This document shows positions 46,972-55,763 of a stretch of 64,000 nucleotides of DNA, piece after piece. The notes under the pieces are model-generated. The model made no database searches. It was not told the DNA's origin and was given only the letters and a program-made list of their open reading frames with translations. The position numbers and the translations under genes are program-made. The DNA lies in contig PAAV01000014.1 in assembly GCA_002699485.1 (NCBI GenBank), forward strand, positions 1-64,000. Reading direction: 5' to 3'. The stretch's first letter is position 1, and each line of letters starts with the position of its first letter. The DNA is from Chloroflexota bacterium. GTDB taxonomy: Bacteria; Chloroflexota; Dehalococcoidia; Lucifugimonadales; UBA2962.

Positions 46972-47733
46972 ACGAAAATTAACGAAGAATCCATTAAGAA
47001 ACTTTTAGAAAGATATAGCGAGGGCGAACTAAGCTCAGAAGAAGTCATAACAAAATTGGCTTATATGCCCTATCAAGACCTCGGGTTCGTGAAAGCCGAC
47101 CACCACAGGGAATTGCGGACTGGTTTCCCTGAGGTTATTTTTGGTCAGGGTAAAACGACGGAGCAGGTTGTGAAAATTTCAACAGAGATACTTAAATTTA
47201 GTGATCGGTTAATGATTACACGTGCATCTAATGAAATGTATTCGCAAATAAAAAATCTTTCTTCGGAAGCAAAGTATCATGATATTGCTAAAGCTATAAC
47301 GATTGACACAAGGCACCCGGTTTCGAAACAAAAGGGAGTTTTAATTGTTAGCGCTGGCACGTCCGATTTACATGTTGCAAAAGAAGCACAGATAATTGCC
47401 GAGCTAATGGATTGCACAGTCAAAATGTTAATTGATGTTGGAGTGGCAGGGCTTCATAGATTGCTCGACAATTTAGAAGAGATAAAAAAACATAATGTGA
47501 TTGTCGCTGTCGCTGGAATGGATGGTGTTTTACCTGCAGTGTTAGCAGGGCTTGTTAAAGCTCCCGTTATAGCCGTGCCTACCAGCATTGGCTATGGCGC
47601 AAGTTTTGAAGGGATAGGTCCTTTATTGACCATGTTAAATTCATGTGCTCCAGGCGTATCAGTAGTAAATATTGATAATGGATTTGGCGCAGGATACCTG
47701 GCTGCTGTGATCAATAAATCTATCGAGGATTAA
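46972..47733 (+). CDS. larB: Pyridinium-3,5-biscarboxylic acid mononucleotide synthase
   Basis: LarB carboxylates and hydrolyses nicotinic acid adenine dinucleotide in the first step of nickel-pincer synthesis. The C-terminal half is related to PurE (VLIVSAGTSDLHVAKEAQIIAELM, VAVAGMDGVLPAVLAGLVKAPVIAVPTS). The N-terminal half has DLGFVKADHHRELRTGFPEVIFGQGK, typical of LarB. The first standard start codon is a TTG at 47056, which would drop the conserved N-terminal helix ESIKKLLERYSEGELSSEEVI. The open frame runs back to 46966, and the codon where Met is expected, before KINEES, is ACG (46972-46974). I extend the gene to there. The gene is followed by an NHL protein and an enolase-superfamily gene. 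Confidence 0.88.
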   Translation, partial: TKINEESIKKLLERYSEGELSSEEVITKLAYMPYQDLGFVKADHHRELRTGFPEVIFGQGKTTEQVVKISTEILKFSDRLMITRASNEMYSQIKNLSSEAKYHDIAKAITIDTRHPVSKQKGVLIVSAGTSDLHVAKEAQIIAELMDCTVKMLIDVGVAGLHRLLDNLEEIKKHNVIVAVAGMDGVLPAVLAGLVKAPVIAVPTSIGYGASFEGIGPLLTMLNSCAPGVSVVNIDNGFGAGYLAAVINKSIED

Positions 47734-47740
47734 AAAAAGT

Positions 47741-48586
47741 ATGAGAGAAAGAGTAGTTGGCAACTCAGGGATACTTGCCTTTTCAGTCATAAAACCATTT
47801 GGTCTTTTACCGGAAGGTATGTCGTATGGGGGAGTTAGCGCATGTTGTGTTGATTCAGAAGACAGAGTTTATGTCTTACGAAGGTCTGATCCTCCAGTTA
47901 TAGTTTTTGACAGGGACGGCAAATTTTTGAATTCTTTCGGCAATGGACACGTAATAGAGGGTCATGGGATGTCTATATCATCTACGGACGATATTTGGAT
48001 AACTGATAAAGATGGTCATGTGGCACTAAGGTTTAATACATCGGGTAAAATCACAATGAAATTAGGAAATTATGAAGTTCCTAAATTACAAGAACCATTT
48101 TCTCACCCGTCTGATGTTGCTGTTCACAGAAATGGGGATATTTATATATCTGATGGTTATGGGAATTCGAGAATCCATCATTTTTCTCCAGATGGGGAAT
48201 TAATTAAAAGCTGGGGCAAGCCAGGTAATGGACCCGGGGAATTTACAGTTCCTCATGCTTTGGCTTTTGATAGTAAAGACAGATTATTTGTTTGTGACCG
48301 TGAAAATTACAGGATTCAGGTTTTTAATACAGATGGTAATATTATTGATATTTGGCCAGACCACTATAAGCCAATGGATATATATATTGATAAAAAAGAC
48401 AGGATATTCGTTACAGATCAAGTTCCTCGAATATCTGTTTTAGATGGTGATGGAAAATTAATTGCCAGAGGTCTGCACCGTGGCCATGGGATTTGGGGTG
48501 ATTCTGTTGGGAACATCTATTCTTGTTGGCCTCAACCTAATTCAAATCCAGTGGTGAAATTAGAATTAATTGAACCTGCTTCATGA
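47741..48586 (+). CDS. NHL-repeat beta-propeller protein
   Basis: A 281-residue protein built of NHL repeats (for example HPSDVAVHRNGDIYISDGYGNSRIHHFSPDGE, then FTVPHALAFDSKDRLFVCDRENYRIQVF), predicted to fold as a six-bladed propeller. No signal peptide is seen, so it should be cytoplasmic. Such propellers may bind ligands or act as lactonase- or lyase-like enzymes; none of these can be assigned. It starts 7 bases after larB and precedes the enolase-superfamily gene by 20 bases, suggesting one operon. A second NHL protein is at 55764-56786. Confidence 0.85.
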   Translation: MRERVVGNSGILAFSVIKPFGLLPEGMSYGGVSACCVDSEDRVYVLRRSDPPVIVFDRDGKFLNSFGNGHVIEGHGMSISSTDDIWITDKDGHVALRFNTSGKITMKLGNYEVPKLQEPFSHPSDVAVHRNGDIYISDGYGNSRIHHFSPDGELIKSWGKPGNGPGEFTVPHALAFDSKDRLFVCDRENYRIQVFNTDGNIIDIWPDHYKPMDIYIDKKDRIFVTDQVPRISVLDGDGKLIARGLHRGHGIWGDSVGNIYSCWPQPNSNPVVKLELIEPAS

Positions 48587-48606
48587 TTTGGTCAAAAGGA
48601 TGAACA

Positions 48607-49773
48607 ATGAAGATAACTGATATTAAAACAACCCTATTATCTTTTCCAATACCAGAGGAAAAAAGATGGCGTACCGACTTGGGAGTTGCCACTAAATCAG
48701 ACAATTGTCTGATTCATATTGAAACTGATAATGAAATATCAGGAGTCGGAGTTGGGTACGGTAATCCTGAAGTTGTTAAATCGATTGTTGAGACTCAATT
48801 AAAACCTTCACTGATTGGAGAAAACCCTTTATATATCGAAGGACTGTGGGAAAAAATGTATAGTGGTTCACGAGGTATACCGAGCTTAAATAGAGGTGTT
48901 TCACAGCCGACTTTTAGCCGGCGTGGCGATACACTATGTGCGATAGCAGGTATTGATATTGCGTTATGGGATATTCTTGGAAAATTTTTTGAAAAGCCTA
49001 TTTACCAAATTTTGGGTGCGTCAAGAAATAGAGTAAGAGCATATGCTTCAGGAGGTTGGGCTCCAGGCAATAAAGCCGGAGAAGAAATGGGGCAATATGC
49101 TGCTAAAGGTTTTAGTGCTGTAAAAATGAGAGCTGAAGGCATAGATGGATTCTCATTAACAAAGCTTAGAACTAGAGTTGGATCTGCGCGAAAAGTTTTG
49201 GGTCCTGATATTGAATTAATGGTGGATGCACATGGGTCTTTTGATGTTTCCACAGCAAAAAGGGTAGCCAAAATTCTAGAGGAGTTCAATGTAGATTGGT
49301 TTGAGGAGCCGGTGTCCTATGATGATCATATCGGACAGGCTGAAGTCAGGAAAAGCACCTCAGTTCCAATTTCCTCTGGAGAAAGTGAGTCTACTCGATT
49401 CGAAGTGCTGGATTTGCTAAGAAACAGGTCGGTTGACATAGTTCAACCGGATGTGGCGATGTCTGGAGGGATAACTGAAAATCGAAGAATTGCTGCTCTA
49501 GCGGGTGCATACAACGTTCGATATGCACCACATGTCTGGGGTAGTGGAGTTACATTTGCCGCTAGTATTCATTTGGCGATGCATGCTCCAAACTGTTTTA
49601 TTTTTGAAGTTTCTCAGAGCAATTCGCCTTTGAATTGGGAACTATTTGTTGAACCTTTCGAAATAAAAGATGGATACGTGTGCGCTGCTGACCGTCCCGG
49701 GTTGGGGTTCACTCTTCGAGATGGGTTAGAAAAACAATATCCTTTCCAAAAGGGACCGAGTTACATCTATTAA
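48607..49773 (+). CDS. Mandelate racemase/muconate-lactonizing (enolase superfamily) enzyme
   Basis: A 388-residue enolase-superfamily enzyme that abstracts a proton next to a carboxylate. The (beta/alpha)7 barrel residues are readable: AVKMRAEG with K173 and R175 in the KxK position (so KxR), metal ligands D207 (VDAHG), E233 (WFEEP) and E259 (SSGESES), and H309 (APHVWGSG) as the opposite-face base. This set fits the mandelate-racemase subgroup, acting as dehydratase or racemase on a sugar or hydroxy acid. The ribosome-binding site AAAGGA lies 7 bases before the ATG. SAR202 genomes are known for many such paralogues. Proximity to larB and an NHL protein suggests hydroxy-acid or lactone metabolism. 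Confidence 0.9.
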   Translation: MKITDIKTTLLSFPIPEEKRWRTDLGVATKSDNCLIHIETDNEISGVGVGYGNPEVVKSIVETQLKPSLIGENPLYIEGLWEKMYSGSRGIPSLNRGVSQPTFSRRGDTLCAIAGIDIALWDILGKFFEKPIYQILGASRNRVRAYASGGWAPGNKAGEEMGQYAAKGFSAVKMRAEGIDGFSLTKLRTRVGSARKVLGPDIELMVDAHGSFDVSTAKRVAKILEEFNVDWFEEPVSYDDHIGQAEVRKSTSVPISSGESESTRFEVLDLLRNRSVDIVQPDVAMSGGITENRRIAALAGAYNVRYAPHVWGSGVTFAASIHLAMHAPNCFIFEVSQSNSPLNWELFVEPFEIKDGYVCAADRPGLGFTLRDGLEKQYPFQKGPSYIY

Positions 49774-49795
49774 ACCAGTGTTATCATAGTCTTAA

Positions 49796-50341
49796 ATGTC
49801 TTATTCTAAATTCGAATTTACCCAAATATCGCGACTTGAGGTTGAAGCTTTAGGCAAGCCAGGAAATCGTACATTCCGTATTATCACTGAAAGTAATAAT
49901 AGTGTTGCGTCAATATGGATTGAAAAAGAACACTTGTTACAGCTGTCTTTGTCTGTAAAACAATTGCTAGATTCCATTGTTGAAGGCGAGGATGCTGCAG
50001 TGTCTGGTATGGCTCCCACTCAGTTTGAAGCGCCAGAAACTACAAAATTAGATTTCAAAATAAGCAGCCTTTCATTAAGGCATGATGATGCCTCTGGCAT
50101 GTTTTTAATCGAGTTTAATGACGCTGACAGTGTAGAGGACAAGGACGATACTCCTGATTTGCGATTATGGGTTAATAAACACCAAGCAGATTCATTTGCT
50201 GATCAAGCGATGCACGTTTGTGCCGCAGGAAGGCCACTTTGCAATCTTTGTGGAGCGCCAGTCGACTCTCCTGAAGAAGGCGGTCATAGATGTCCAAGAA
50301 GAAATGGAAACCATACCGCAGATGAGATACAAAAGATTTAA
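49796..50341 (+). CDS. DUF3090 family protein
   Basis: A 181-residue protein with the DUF3090 pattern: RTFRIITESNNSVASIWIEKEHLLQLSLSVKQLLD, a central strand region, then LRLWVNKHQADSFADQAMHVCAAGRPLCNLCGAPV and the tail GGHRCPRRNGNH. Four cysteines in the tail (C-A-A-G-RPLC-xx-C, then C) could bind zinc. In actinobacteria this family is encoded next to an SCO1664-family kinase-like protein, often near mshC. Here the SCO1664 homologue follows 51 bases later, so the pair is conserved. Function unknown. A TATCAT sits 8 bases before the ATG. Confidence 0.85.
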   Translation: MSYSKFEFTQISRLEVEALGKPGNRTFRIITESNNSVASIWIEKEHLLQLSLSVKQLLDSIVEGEDAAVSGMAPTQFEAPETTKLDFKISSLSLRHDDASGMFLIEFNDADSVEDKDDTPDLRLWVNKHQADSFADQAMHVCAAGRPLCNLCGAPVDSPEEGGHRCPRRNGNHTADEIQKI

Positions 50342-50392
50342 AAATTTGTAATTTCAGTCGTAATTTGTTTGGATATATATTAATTTAAATCA

Positions 50393-51145
50393 ATGTCGGT
50401 TGAACAAAAATCAGAAAATGTAATTGATCCGCCTGGCTTGATTGCGAAACAGATACTGGAGTCGGCTGAAATCATTTCTGGCGGCCAATTACTTCTGGGC
50501 TCAAATAGTACCTTTTTAGTAAATCTCGACGCGGACGACGGAAAGATAATGCGGGCTATATACAAGCCTAAGATAGGTGAAAAACCTCTACACGATTACC
50601 CAACGCAGACTCTATACAGAAGGGAATACGCTACTTACTTGATGTCTCGATTTTTAGGCTGGCCGAATATCCCCATAACTGTGGTAAGAGAAGGCCCTTT
50701 GGGGGTTGGAACATTACAGTCTTTTATTAACTTTGACCCAAATAAAAACTATTTCACTTTAAGAGAAAAGCGGCTAGAAGAACTGGTGGTCGTAGCTCTT
50801 TTTGACCTTGTAGTCAATAATGGTGATAGGAAGGGCGGACACTTTCTAGAAGATATTACTGGAAAGATTTGGAGTATTGATCATGGTCTCACATTTCATA
50901 AGGACTTCAAATTACGTACCGTTATGTTCGAATATTGTGGATCTTCATTTCCCAAAGAACTTATTGATGATATAAAAAACTTAGCAATTCAATTAGAAAG
51001 TAAGGATACTCAACATAAAATATTGGCAGACCAAATTAGTGATGTTGAAATCGATGCTTTAATTAGTAGATTGCTATTTATTATTGAGAATCCTGAACAT
51101 CCGGTACTAGATCCTTATATTGATGTTCCTTGGCCACTTGTTTAA
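50393..51145 (+). CDS. SCO1664 family protein (PI3/4-kinase-like fold)
   Basis: A 250-residue protein resembling the phosphatidylinositol-kinase-like family that travels with DUF3090. The catalytic-loop-like segment is LVVNNGDRKGGHFLED, followed by the metal-binding loop WSIDHGLTFH. The N-terminal GGQLLLGSNSTFLVNL and AIYKPKIGEKPLHDYP resemble the nucleotide-binding lobe. Activity has not been established for the family as far as I know; kinase chemistry is inferred from the fold. It pairs with the preceding gene. The usual third partner, a histidine-phosphatase-like phosphomutase, is not seen here. Confidence 0.82.
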   Translation: MSVEQKSENVIDPPGLIAKQILESAEIISGGQLLLGSNSTFLVNLDADDGKIMRAIYKPKIGEKPLHDYPTQTLYRREYATYLMSRFLGWPNIPITVVREGPLGVGTLQSFINFDPNKNYFTLREKRLEELVVVALFDLVVNNGDRKGGHFLEDITGKIWSIDHGLTFHKDFKLRTVMFEYCGSSFPKELIDDIKNLAIQLESKDTQHKILADQISDVEIDALISRLLFIIENPEHPVLDPYIDVPWPLV

Positions 51146-51192
51146 TGCAATGAGCAACAATTGTTTAGATAATCAACAAAAACACTTAAAAA

Positions 51193-52101
51193 TTAGATTT
51201 TAAATAAGTTTTTCAGCGTTCTTTTCCAGCTAAATTTGTATTCAAGATTTTGGCAAATAAGGTTCACTATTCCAGTTGAGCCAAAAACCAAGGGTGCATG
51301 CCATTTACGTAGTTTGGCTACGTCAACATCATCTTTTACTGATTGGTTGTAGAATGAATGAAAGTCGGACCATATGACCTTTGTTTTACCTTTGCTTCCG
51401 GCTTTTATGTTTCCTCCAGCTTCTTTGATGATTATTAGCCCTGCCGCCACATCCCATATTGCTAACGAACCAAGTAGTGCGGAATATTGAAGAACACCGG
51501 TCGCAACCATAGCTAGTTCATATGCGATACTACCTAATATTCTAGGTTCGCCTTTAATCCTGTCTGTAAATCGGTAATAGTTATGGAAAGAACCTGGTAT
51601 ACCTACTAAGCTTACAGCCTCGGGTGACTCTCTATCTTTTATCTCTATACGTTTATTATTTAAATAAGCTCCTTTACCAATAACTGCATGAACAATGTCC
51701 CCTCCCTTGTTCCCATTGGGAATAAATATTGCTCCAGCGATCGGAATCCCATCACGTAAAACACCAATAGAACATGCAAATACCCTAAGTCCATTGGAAA
51801 AATTTCTCGTGCCATCTAGTGGGTCGATAACCCAAACGTACTTAGGTATTGTTTTATTCGTTCCTGTTTGATCTTCTTCACCTATTACCGCGTGATCTGG
51901 AAAAGACTTAAGGATAGATTTTTTTAATAAATCCTGGACAGTTTTATCGGCTTCAGTAACTGGATCAGTTTGGGCACTATCTTTGTATTCAATATGAATT
52001 GGTTTGCCAAAATAAGTAAGTAGGGTTTTCCCAGCTTCTTTAGCAAGCAACTTCAATTCACTTTCAATTTCTAATAAATGTAAATTATCTTCAGAAGCCA
52101 A
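51193..52101 (-). CDS. Inositol monophosphatase family protein
   Basis: A metal-dependent phosphatase of 302 residues. Signature motifs: GEEDQTG (first metal ligand), WVIDPLDGTRNFSNG (metal-binding DPLDGT) and IWDVAAGLIIIKEAGG. Family members dephosphorylate inositol phosphates, fructose bisphosphate or 3',5'-bisphosphate nucleotides; the lack of distinctive extra motifs leaves the substrate open. About 30 C-terminal residues after the second motif region are unusual for the family. It faces the SCO1664 gene tail-to-tail and is divergent from sppA. Confidence 0.9.
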   Translation of the reverse strand: MASEDNLHLLEIESELKLLAKEAGKTLLTYFGKPIHIEYKDSAQTDPVTEADKTVQDLLKKSILKSFPDHAVIGEEDQTGTNKTIPKYVWVIDPLDGTRNFSNGLRVFACSIGVLRDGIPIAGAIFIPNGNKGGDIVHAVIGKGAYLNNKRIEIKDRESPEAVSLVGIPGSFHNYYRFTDRIKGEPRILGSIAYELAMVATGVLQYSALLGSLAIWDVAAGLIIIKEAGGNIKAGSKGKTKVIWSDFHSFYNQSVKDDVDVAKLRKWHAPLVFGSTGIVNLICQNLEYKFSWKRTLKNLFKI

Positions 52102-52168
52102 TTTTCAACACCATTACTTTAAAGAGATTTTAAATTTCACAAACTACGCTGTTCAACGTATTTCATAA

Positions 52169-52199
52169 TTGCTTGTTTCTGCTGACCATAATATAAAAT
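52169..52199 (+). promoter_or_regulatory. Promoter of sppA placed for a (nearly) leaderless transcript
   Basis: TTGCTT (52169-52174), a 17-base spacer and TATAAA (52192-52197) lie just before the start codon; the overlapping TAAAAT (52194-52199) ends exactly 7 bases before the ATG at 52207. No Shine-Dalgarno sequence is present. Either reading gives a leader of 0-3 bases. Confidence 0.5.
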
Positions 52200-52206
52200 C
52201 ACTGAT

Positions 52207-53001
52207 ATGGGTATTAAATTTAATCTACGGCCAGGGAAAATAGTAGTGGTACAGCTTTTTGGAAAAATTGGTGGATCAATAAAATCGCCTGTTTACGAAA
52301 AGTTAATTGAGAGGTTGCGGAAGGACAAATCATGTAAAGCATTAGTTTTAGATATTGATTCTCCGGGAGGAACCGTTACCGACTCAGAATACATATATCA
52401 TGTTTTATCCAGGTTTGGATCGGATAAGCCAATAGTTTCTAATGTAAGAGGATTGGGAGCTTCAGGAGCATATCTAATAGCTTGTGCAGGGCGCACAATA
52501 GTGGCCTCTCCAGGAGCTATTGTCGGTTCAATTGGAGTTATATCTATTAGACCTATGGTAGAAGAGCTATTAAAAAAAGCTGGTATAGATGTCAATGTAA
52601 CAAAGACAGGACTTTACAAAGACATGGGAGCATATTGGAGACCTACTACAAAAGAAGAGGAAATTAAACTTCAAAGTTTTGTTGATGAATCATATAAACG
52701 ATTCTTAGGGGTGGTTATGAATGCCCGAGGCCTCCCTAAGACTGAAGTTGAAAACCTAGCAAATGGTGAAGTGTTCTGGGGCGCTGCCGCTTTAGAAAAT
52801 GGTTTGGTTGATAAATTAGGGACTTTGGATACAGCGATTGATACAGCAGCTGAATTAGCCAACTGCAAAAGGAAAGTAGTCACATTAGGACCAAAGAAAT
52901 CCTTGATGCAAAAAATTACTGGATCATTGTCATCATCTCTGGTCGATTCAACTGTAAATGAGTTAGAAACAAGGATATGGTCTGATTACGTCAGATACTG
53001 A
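52207..53001 (+). CDS. sppA: Signal peptide peptidase SppA-like protease (family S49)
   Basis: A 264-residue serine protease with a Ser-Lys dyad. The nucleophile is in GLGASGAYLIACAG (S87). The lysine is K138 in VTKTGLYKDMGAYWRP, and DIDSPGGTVTDS forms the oxyanion region. It is a short, single-domain type. No N-terminal membrane helix is visible, unlike most SppA proteins, so it may be membrane-peripheral or cytoplasmic. Proposed role is degradation of signal peptides or misfolded membrane proteins. It stands alone, divergent from the inositol-phosphatase gene. Confidence 0.88.
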   Translation: MGIKFNLRPGKIVVVQLFGKIGGSIKSPVYEKLIERLRKDKSCKALVLDIDSPGGTVTDSEYIYHVLSRFGSDKPIVSNVRGLGASGAYLIACAGRTIVASPGAIVGSIGVISIRPMVEELLKKAGIDVNVTKTGLYKDMGAYWRPTTKEEEIKLQSFVDESYKRFLGVVMNARGLPKTEVENLANGEVFWGAAALENGLVDKLGTLDTAIDTAAELANCKRKVVTLGPKKSLMQKITGSLSSSLVDSTVNELETRIWSDYVRY

Positions 53002-53038
53002 TGAATGTGAGTGTTTTAGTCCGTCATTTATGTCTCAA

Positions 53039-53067
53039 TTGACTTTTTTTATTTAGTTCTGTATGCT
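53039..53067 (+). promoter_or_regulatory. Promoter of the DUF1800-DUF1501 cluster
   Basis: TTGACT (53039-53044) and TATGCT (53062-53067) are separated by exactly 17 bases. The transcript would start near 53074 and have a leader of about 100 bases. I see no riboswitch or hairpin of note in that leader. Confidence 0.55.
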
Positions 53068-53174
53068 GGCGCCAATCCTGTGTTTCCAGGTCTAATTTGT
53101 CCAATTCGTAAAAATATCGTTTTGGAAGGAAGATTTCGCAAATCATTTAGCAAAATTTAGATATGAGGTGTCAA

Positions 53175-54578
53175 ATGCCTGAAACACACTTAGCGACAGT
53201 AGCTCATTTATTACGGCGTGCTGGATTCGGAGCCGGACGTACAGAAATAGAAGCATACGCAGCTAATCCTTATGAAGAAATTGTTGAAGATCTTTTAAGC
53301 CCTGAGAAAGCCCCTGAATATGACTCTGATTTAATTTCTCGACATTTGATGGGCACGGTCACTGGTGATTCATATCCACAAATTCAGGCTGCTTGGATTT
53401 ACAGAATGATTAACACTCCTCGTCCACTAGAAGAACGCATGACGCTCTTTTGGCATCACATCTTTGCGACTGGCTATACTAAAAGTGAAGATGCGCTTGT
53501 CTGTGCAAAGCAAATTGACATGTTTCGTTCCATTTGTTTGTCTGATATGAAAACGATTCTTATATCTCTATCGAAAGATCCTAATATGACATTCTGGCTT
53601 GATAATAGTGAAAATCATAAGGATTCTCCTAATGAAAATTACGGCCGTGAGATTATGGAGTTGTTCTCAATGGGTATAGGCAACTATACCGAGGAAGACA
53701 TAAAAAATGCAGCAAGAGCTTTTACTGGTTGGACCTTTAGTCAAAATATACCGTTGTACCCTTTCGGTTCATATTCACCTGCATTTGAATTCCGTCAAGA
53801 TGACCATGATTATGGTGAGAAGCACTTTTTAGGAGAGGTTGGAGATTTTGATGGTGATGATATTGTGGATATTATAGTTCGGCAGCCAGCAACTGCTAAA
53901 TTTATATCTCGCCACTTATACAATTTTTTTGTTGAAGATGAAGCTCAGGTTCCAGCTTGGAGTATTCAAGAACCGAGGAATCCTGAAGCTATTGAAACAC
54001 TTTCTAAAACCTTCCGTGATACAGGTGGCAATATACGTGAAGTTTTACGTGTATTGTTAAACTCAGATTTTTTTAAAGAAGCTCGATTTAAGAAAATAAA
54101 AAGTCCGGTTGATTTCGTAGTAGGTACAGTAAAACTAACGGGAACGCACACCATTCCGGAACCTGATTTAGTTAATCTTGCAGCAGCAACTTCGTTAATG
54201 GGTCAGACTTTAATGGACCCTCCAACTGTAGAAAGCTGGCATACGGGTCCAGAATGGATCGATAGTGGAACTTTAACGGATAGGATTAACTTTGCGGTAG
54301 AACAGATAGGTGATATTGAGAGCGCTGGAATAAAAGATCTCATAAATCGAATTAAATCTAAAGGTGATGAAATATCGCCGCCTGATTTTGTTAACAATTG
54401 TTTAGAATTGCTGGGGCATATGGAGGTTGATGACAAAACGAAACAAGGCCTTATGGAATTTGCTGAGAAAGTTGGCGGACTGAAATTTACAACCAGTGAT
54501 CAAGAGCAGGAGAGTTTAGAAAATATAAAACAGATGCTGCAGATGTCGGTATCAAGCCCGGAATATCAATTTGCATGA
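53175..54578 (+). CDS. DUF1800 domain protein
   Basis: A 467-residue protein. It has the DUF1800 opening ATVAHLLRRAGFGAGRTEIEAYA, the block RPLEERMTLFWHHIFATGYTK, and the conserved NYGREIMELFSMGIGNYTEEDIKNAARAFTGW, ending in SVSSPEYQFA. The family is found next to DUF1501 proteins in many bacteria, as here. Its function is unproven. I see no signal peptide or Tat motif, so it would be cytoplasmic. Start chosen at ATG 53175, with GAGGTG 4 bases upstream; the ATG at 53163 adds four residues. First gene of a five-gene run ending in the HEPN gene. Confidence 0.88.
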   Translation: MPETHLATVAHLLRRAGFGAGRTEIEAYAANPYEEIVEDLLSPEKAPEYDSDLISRHLMGTVTGDSYPQIQAAWIYRMINTPRPLEERMTLFWHHIFATGYTKSEDALVCAKQIDMFRSICLSDMKTILISLSKDPNMTFWLDNSENHKDSPNENYGREIMELFSMGIGNYTEEDIKNAARAFTGWTFSQNIPLYPFGSYSPAFEFRQDDHDYGEKHFLGEVGDFDGDDIVDIIVRQPATAKFISRHLYNFFVEDEAQVPAWSIQEPRNPEAIETLSKTFRDTGGNIREVLRVLLNSDFFKEARFKKIKSPVDFVVGTVKLTGTHTIPEPDLVNLAAATSLMGQTLMDPPTVESWHTGPEWIDSGTLTDRINFAVEQIGDIESAGIKDLINRIKSKGDEISPPDFVNNCLELLGHMEVDDKTKQGLMEFAEKVGGLKFTTSDQEQESLENIKQMLQMSVSSPEYQFA

Positions 54579-54600
54579 GGTTTATTAAAGGAAAAATATT

Positions 54601-55743
54601 ATGACTACCGTTACTGCACCCCCAGTTCTAGTTGTTGTACAGCTTAGCGGAGGGAATGACTTCATGAATACTGTCATTCCTATCTCAAACGGCATTTATC
54701 ATGATTCTCGCCCAATTCTAGGAGTTAGTGAAGAGGATGCTTTGCCGCTAAACAATGAACTTGCTTGGAACCCAGTAGCTGCTCCGTTGAAATCACTTTA
54801 TGATCAGGGTAATGTCGCAATTATTCAAGGAATAGGTTACGAGAATCATAACAGGTCTCATTTTCGTGGTATGGATATATGGCATACGTGCGAACCTGAG
54901 AAAATAGTAACTGAAGGCTGGTTGGGCAAAACAATTAGAGAACTGGATCCCTCTGGGGAAAACGTAGTAACTGGTGTTAGTTTCGGTAAAGGGTTACCGA
55001 GAGCAATGGTTTCACCTGGTGTGCCGGTTACATCTGTTAGTGATTTAGATTCTTTTGGAGTCATGTCTGCTATCGATGAAAAAAAACAAAAGGAAGAAGC
55101 CCTTAATGTGTTTAAAAGAATGTATACACCGGTAATGGGATCGGGTGTTGTCGCGGATTATTTGTCTAACACTGGAACGAATGCTCTGGCAAGTTCAGAG
55201 ATTTTAGGAACGGTTCCCGGTAAATATACTTCTACGGTTGAATATGCGGATGATTCAATTTCCAAAAGTTTACGTGATGTGGCTCGGGTGCACACTGCAG
55301 GTATCGGTACAAGGGGTTTTTATACTCAACATGGTGGCTATGACACTCATGCAACTCAATTAGCGGTACATCCAAAACTACTTAAAGAATTAACGCGTGC
55401 GATTATGGATTTTTTCGAAGACCTAAGAAACCATAATGCCTCCGAAGAAGTGGTCATGTTAGTTTTTAGTGAGTTTGGAAGGCGAATTAAAGACAACGGG
55501 AGTGGAACAGATCATGGTTCCGGCGGTGGAGCTTTTGTAATTGGAGATCGTGTTAAAGGGGGACTATATGGGCAATATCCTTCGCTTGAATTTTCTGATC
55601 TAGCCAATGGTGAGGACATGGGATTCAATATTGATTTTAGAGGAGTCTACTCGACTTTGTTAGATCAATGGTTGGGGCTTGATGCAAGCCCGATTGTTAA
55701 TGGCACTTATGAACAAATAAGCCCATTTAAAAAAGACTATTAA
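54601..55743 (+). CDS. DUF1501 domain protein
   Basis: A 380-residue member of a family related to the alkaline-phosphatase/sulfatase fold. Landmarks: VVVQLSGGNDFMNTVIP, the loop ENHNRSHFRGMDIWHT, then TQHGGYDTHATQ, and FSEFGRRIKDNGSGTDHGSGGGAFVIG, which together look like a metal site. Most DUF1501 proteins begin with a Tat signal; this one starts MTTVTAPPVLVVVQLSGG without one. It follows DUF1800 by 22 bases and is followed by an NHL propeller gene 20 bases on. Enzyme activity unknown. Confidence 0.88.
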   Translation: MTTVTAPPVLVVVQLSGGNDFMNTVIPISNGIYHDSRPILGVSEEDALPLNNELAWNPVAAPLKSLYDQGNVAIIQGIGYENHNRSHFRGMDIWHTCEPEKIVTEGWLGKTIRELDPSGENVVTGVSFGKGLPRAMVSPGVPVTSVSDLDSFGVMSAIDEKKQKEEALNVFKRMYTPVMGSGVVADYLSNTGTNALASSEILGTVPGKYTSTVEYADDSISKSLRDVARVHTAGIGTRGFYTQHGGYDTHATQLAVHPKLLKELTRAIMDFFEDLRNHNASEEVVMLVFSEFGRRIKDNGSGTDHGSGGGAFVIGDRVKGGLYGQYPSLEFSDLANGEDMGFNIDFRGVYSTLLDQWLGLDASPIVNGTYEQISPFKKDY

Positions 55744-55763
55744 TTGACAGAGGTATTGTAAAC

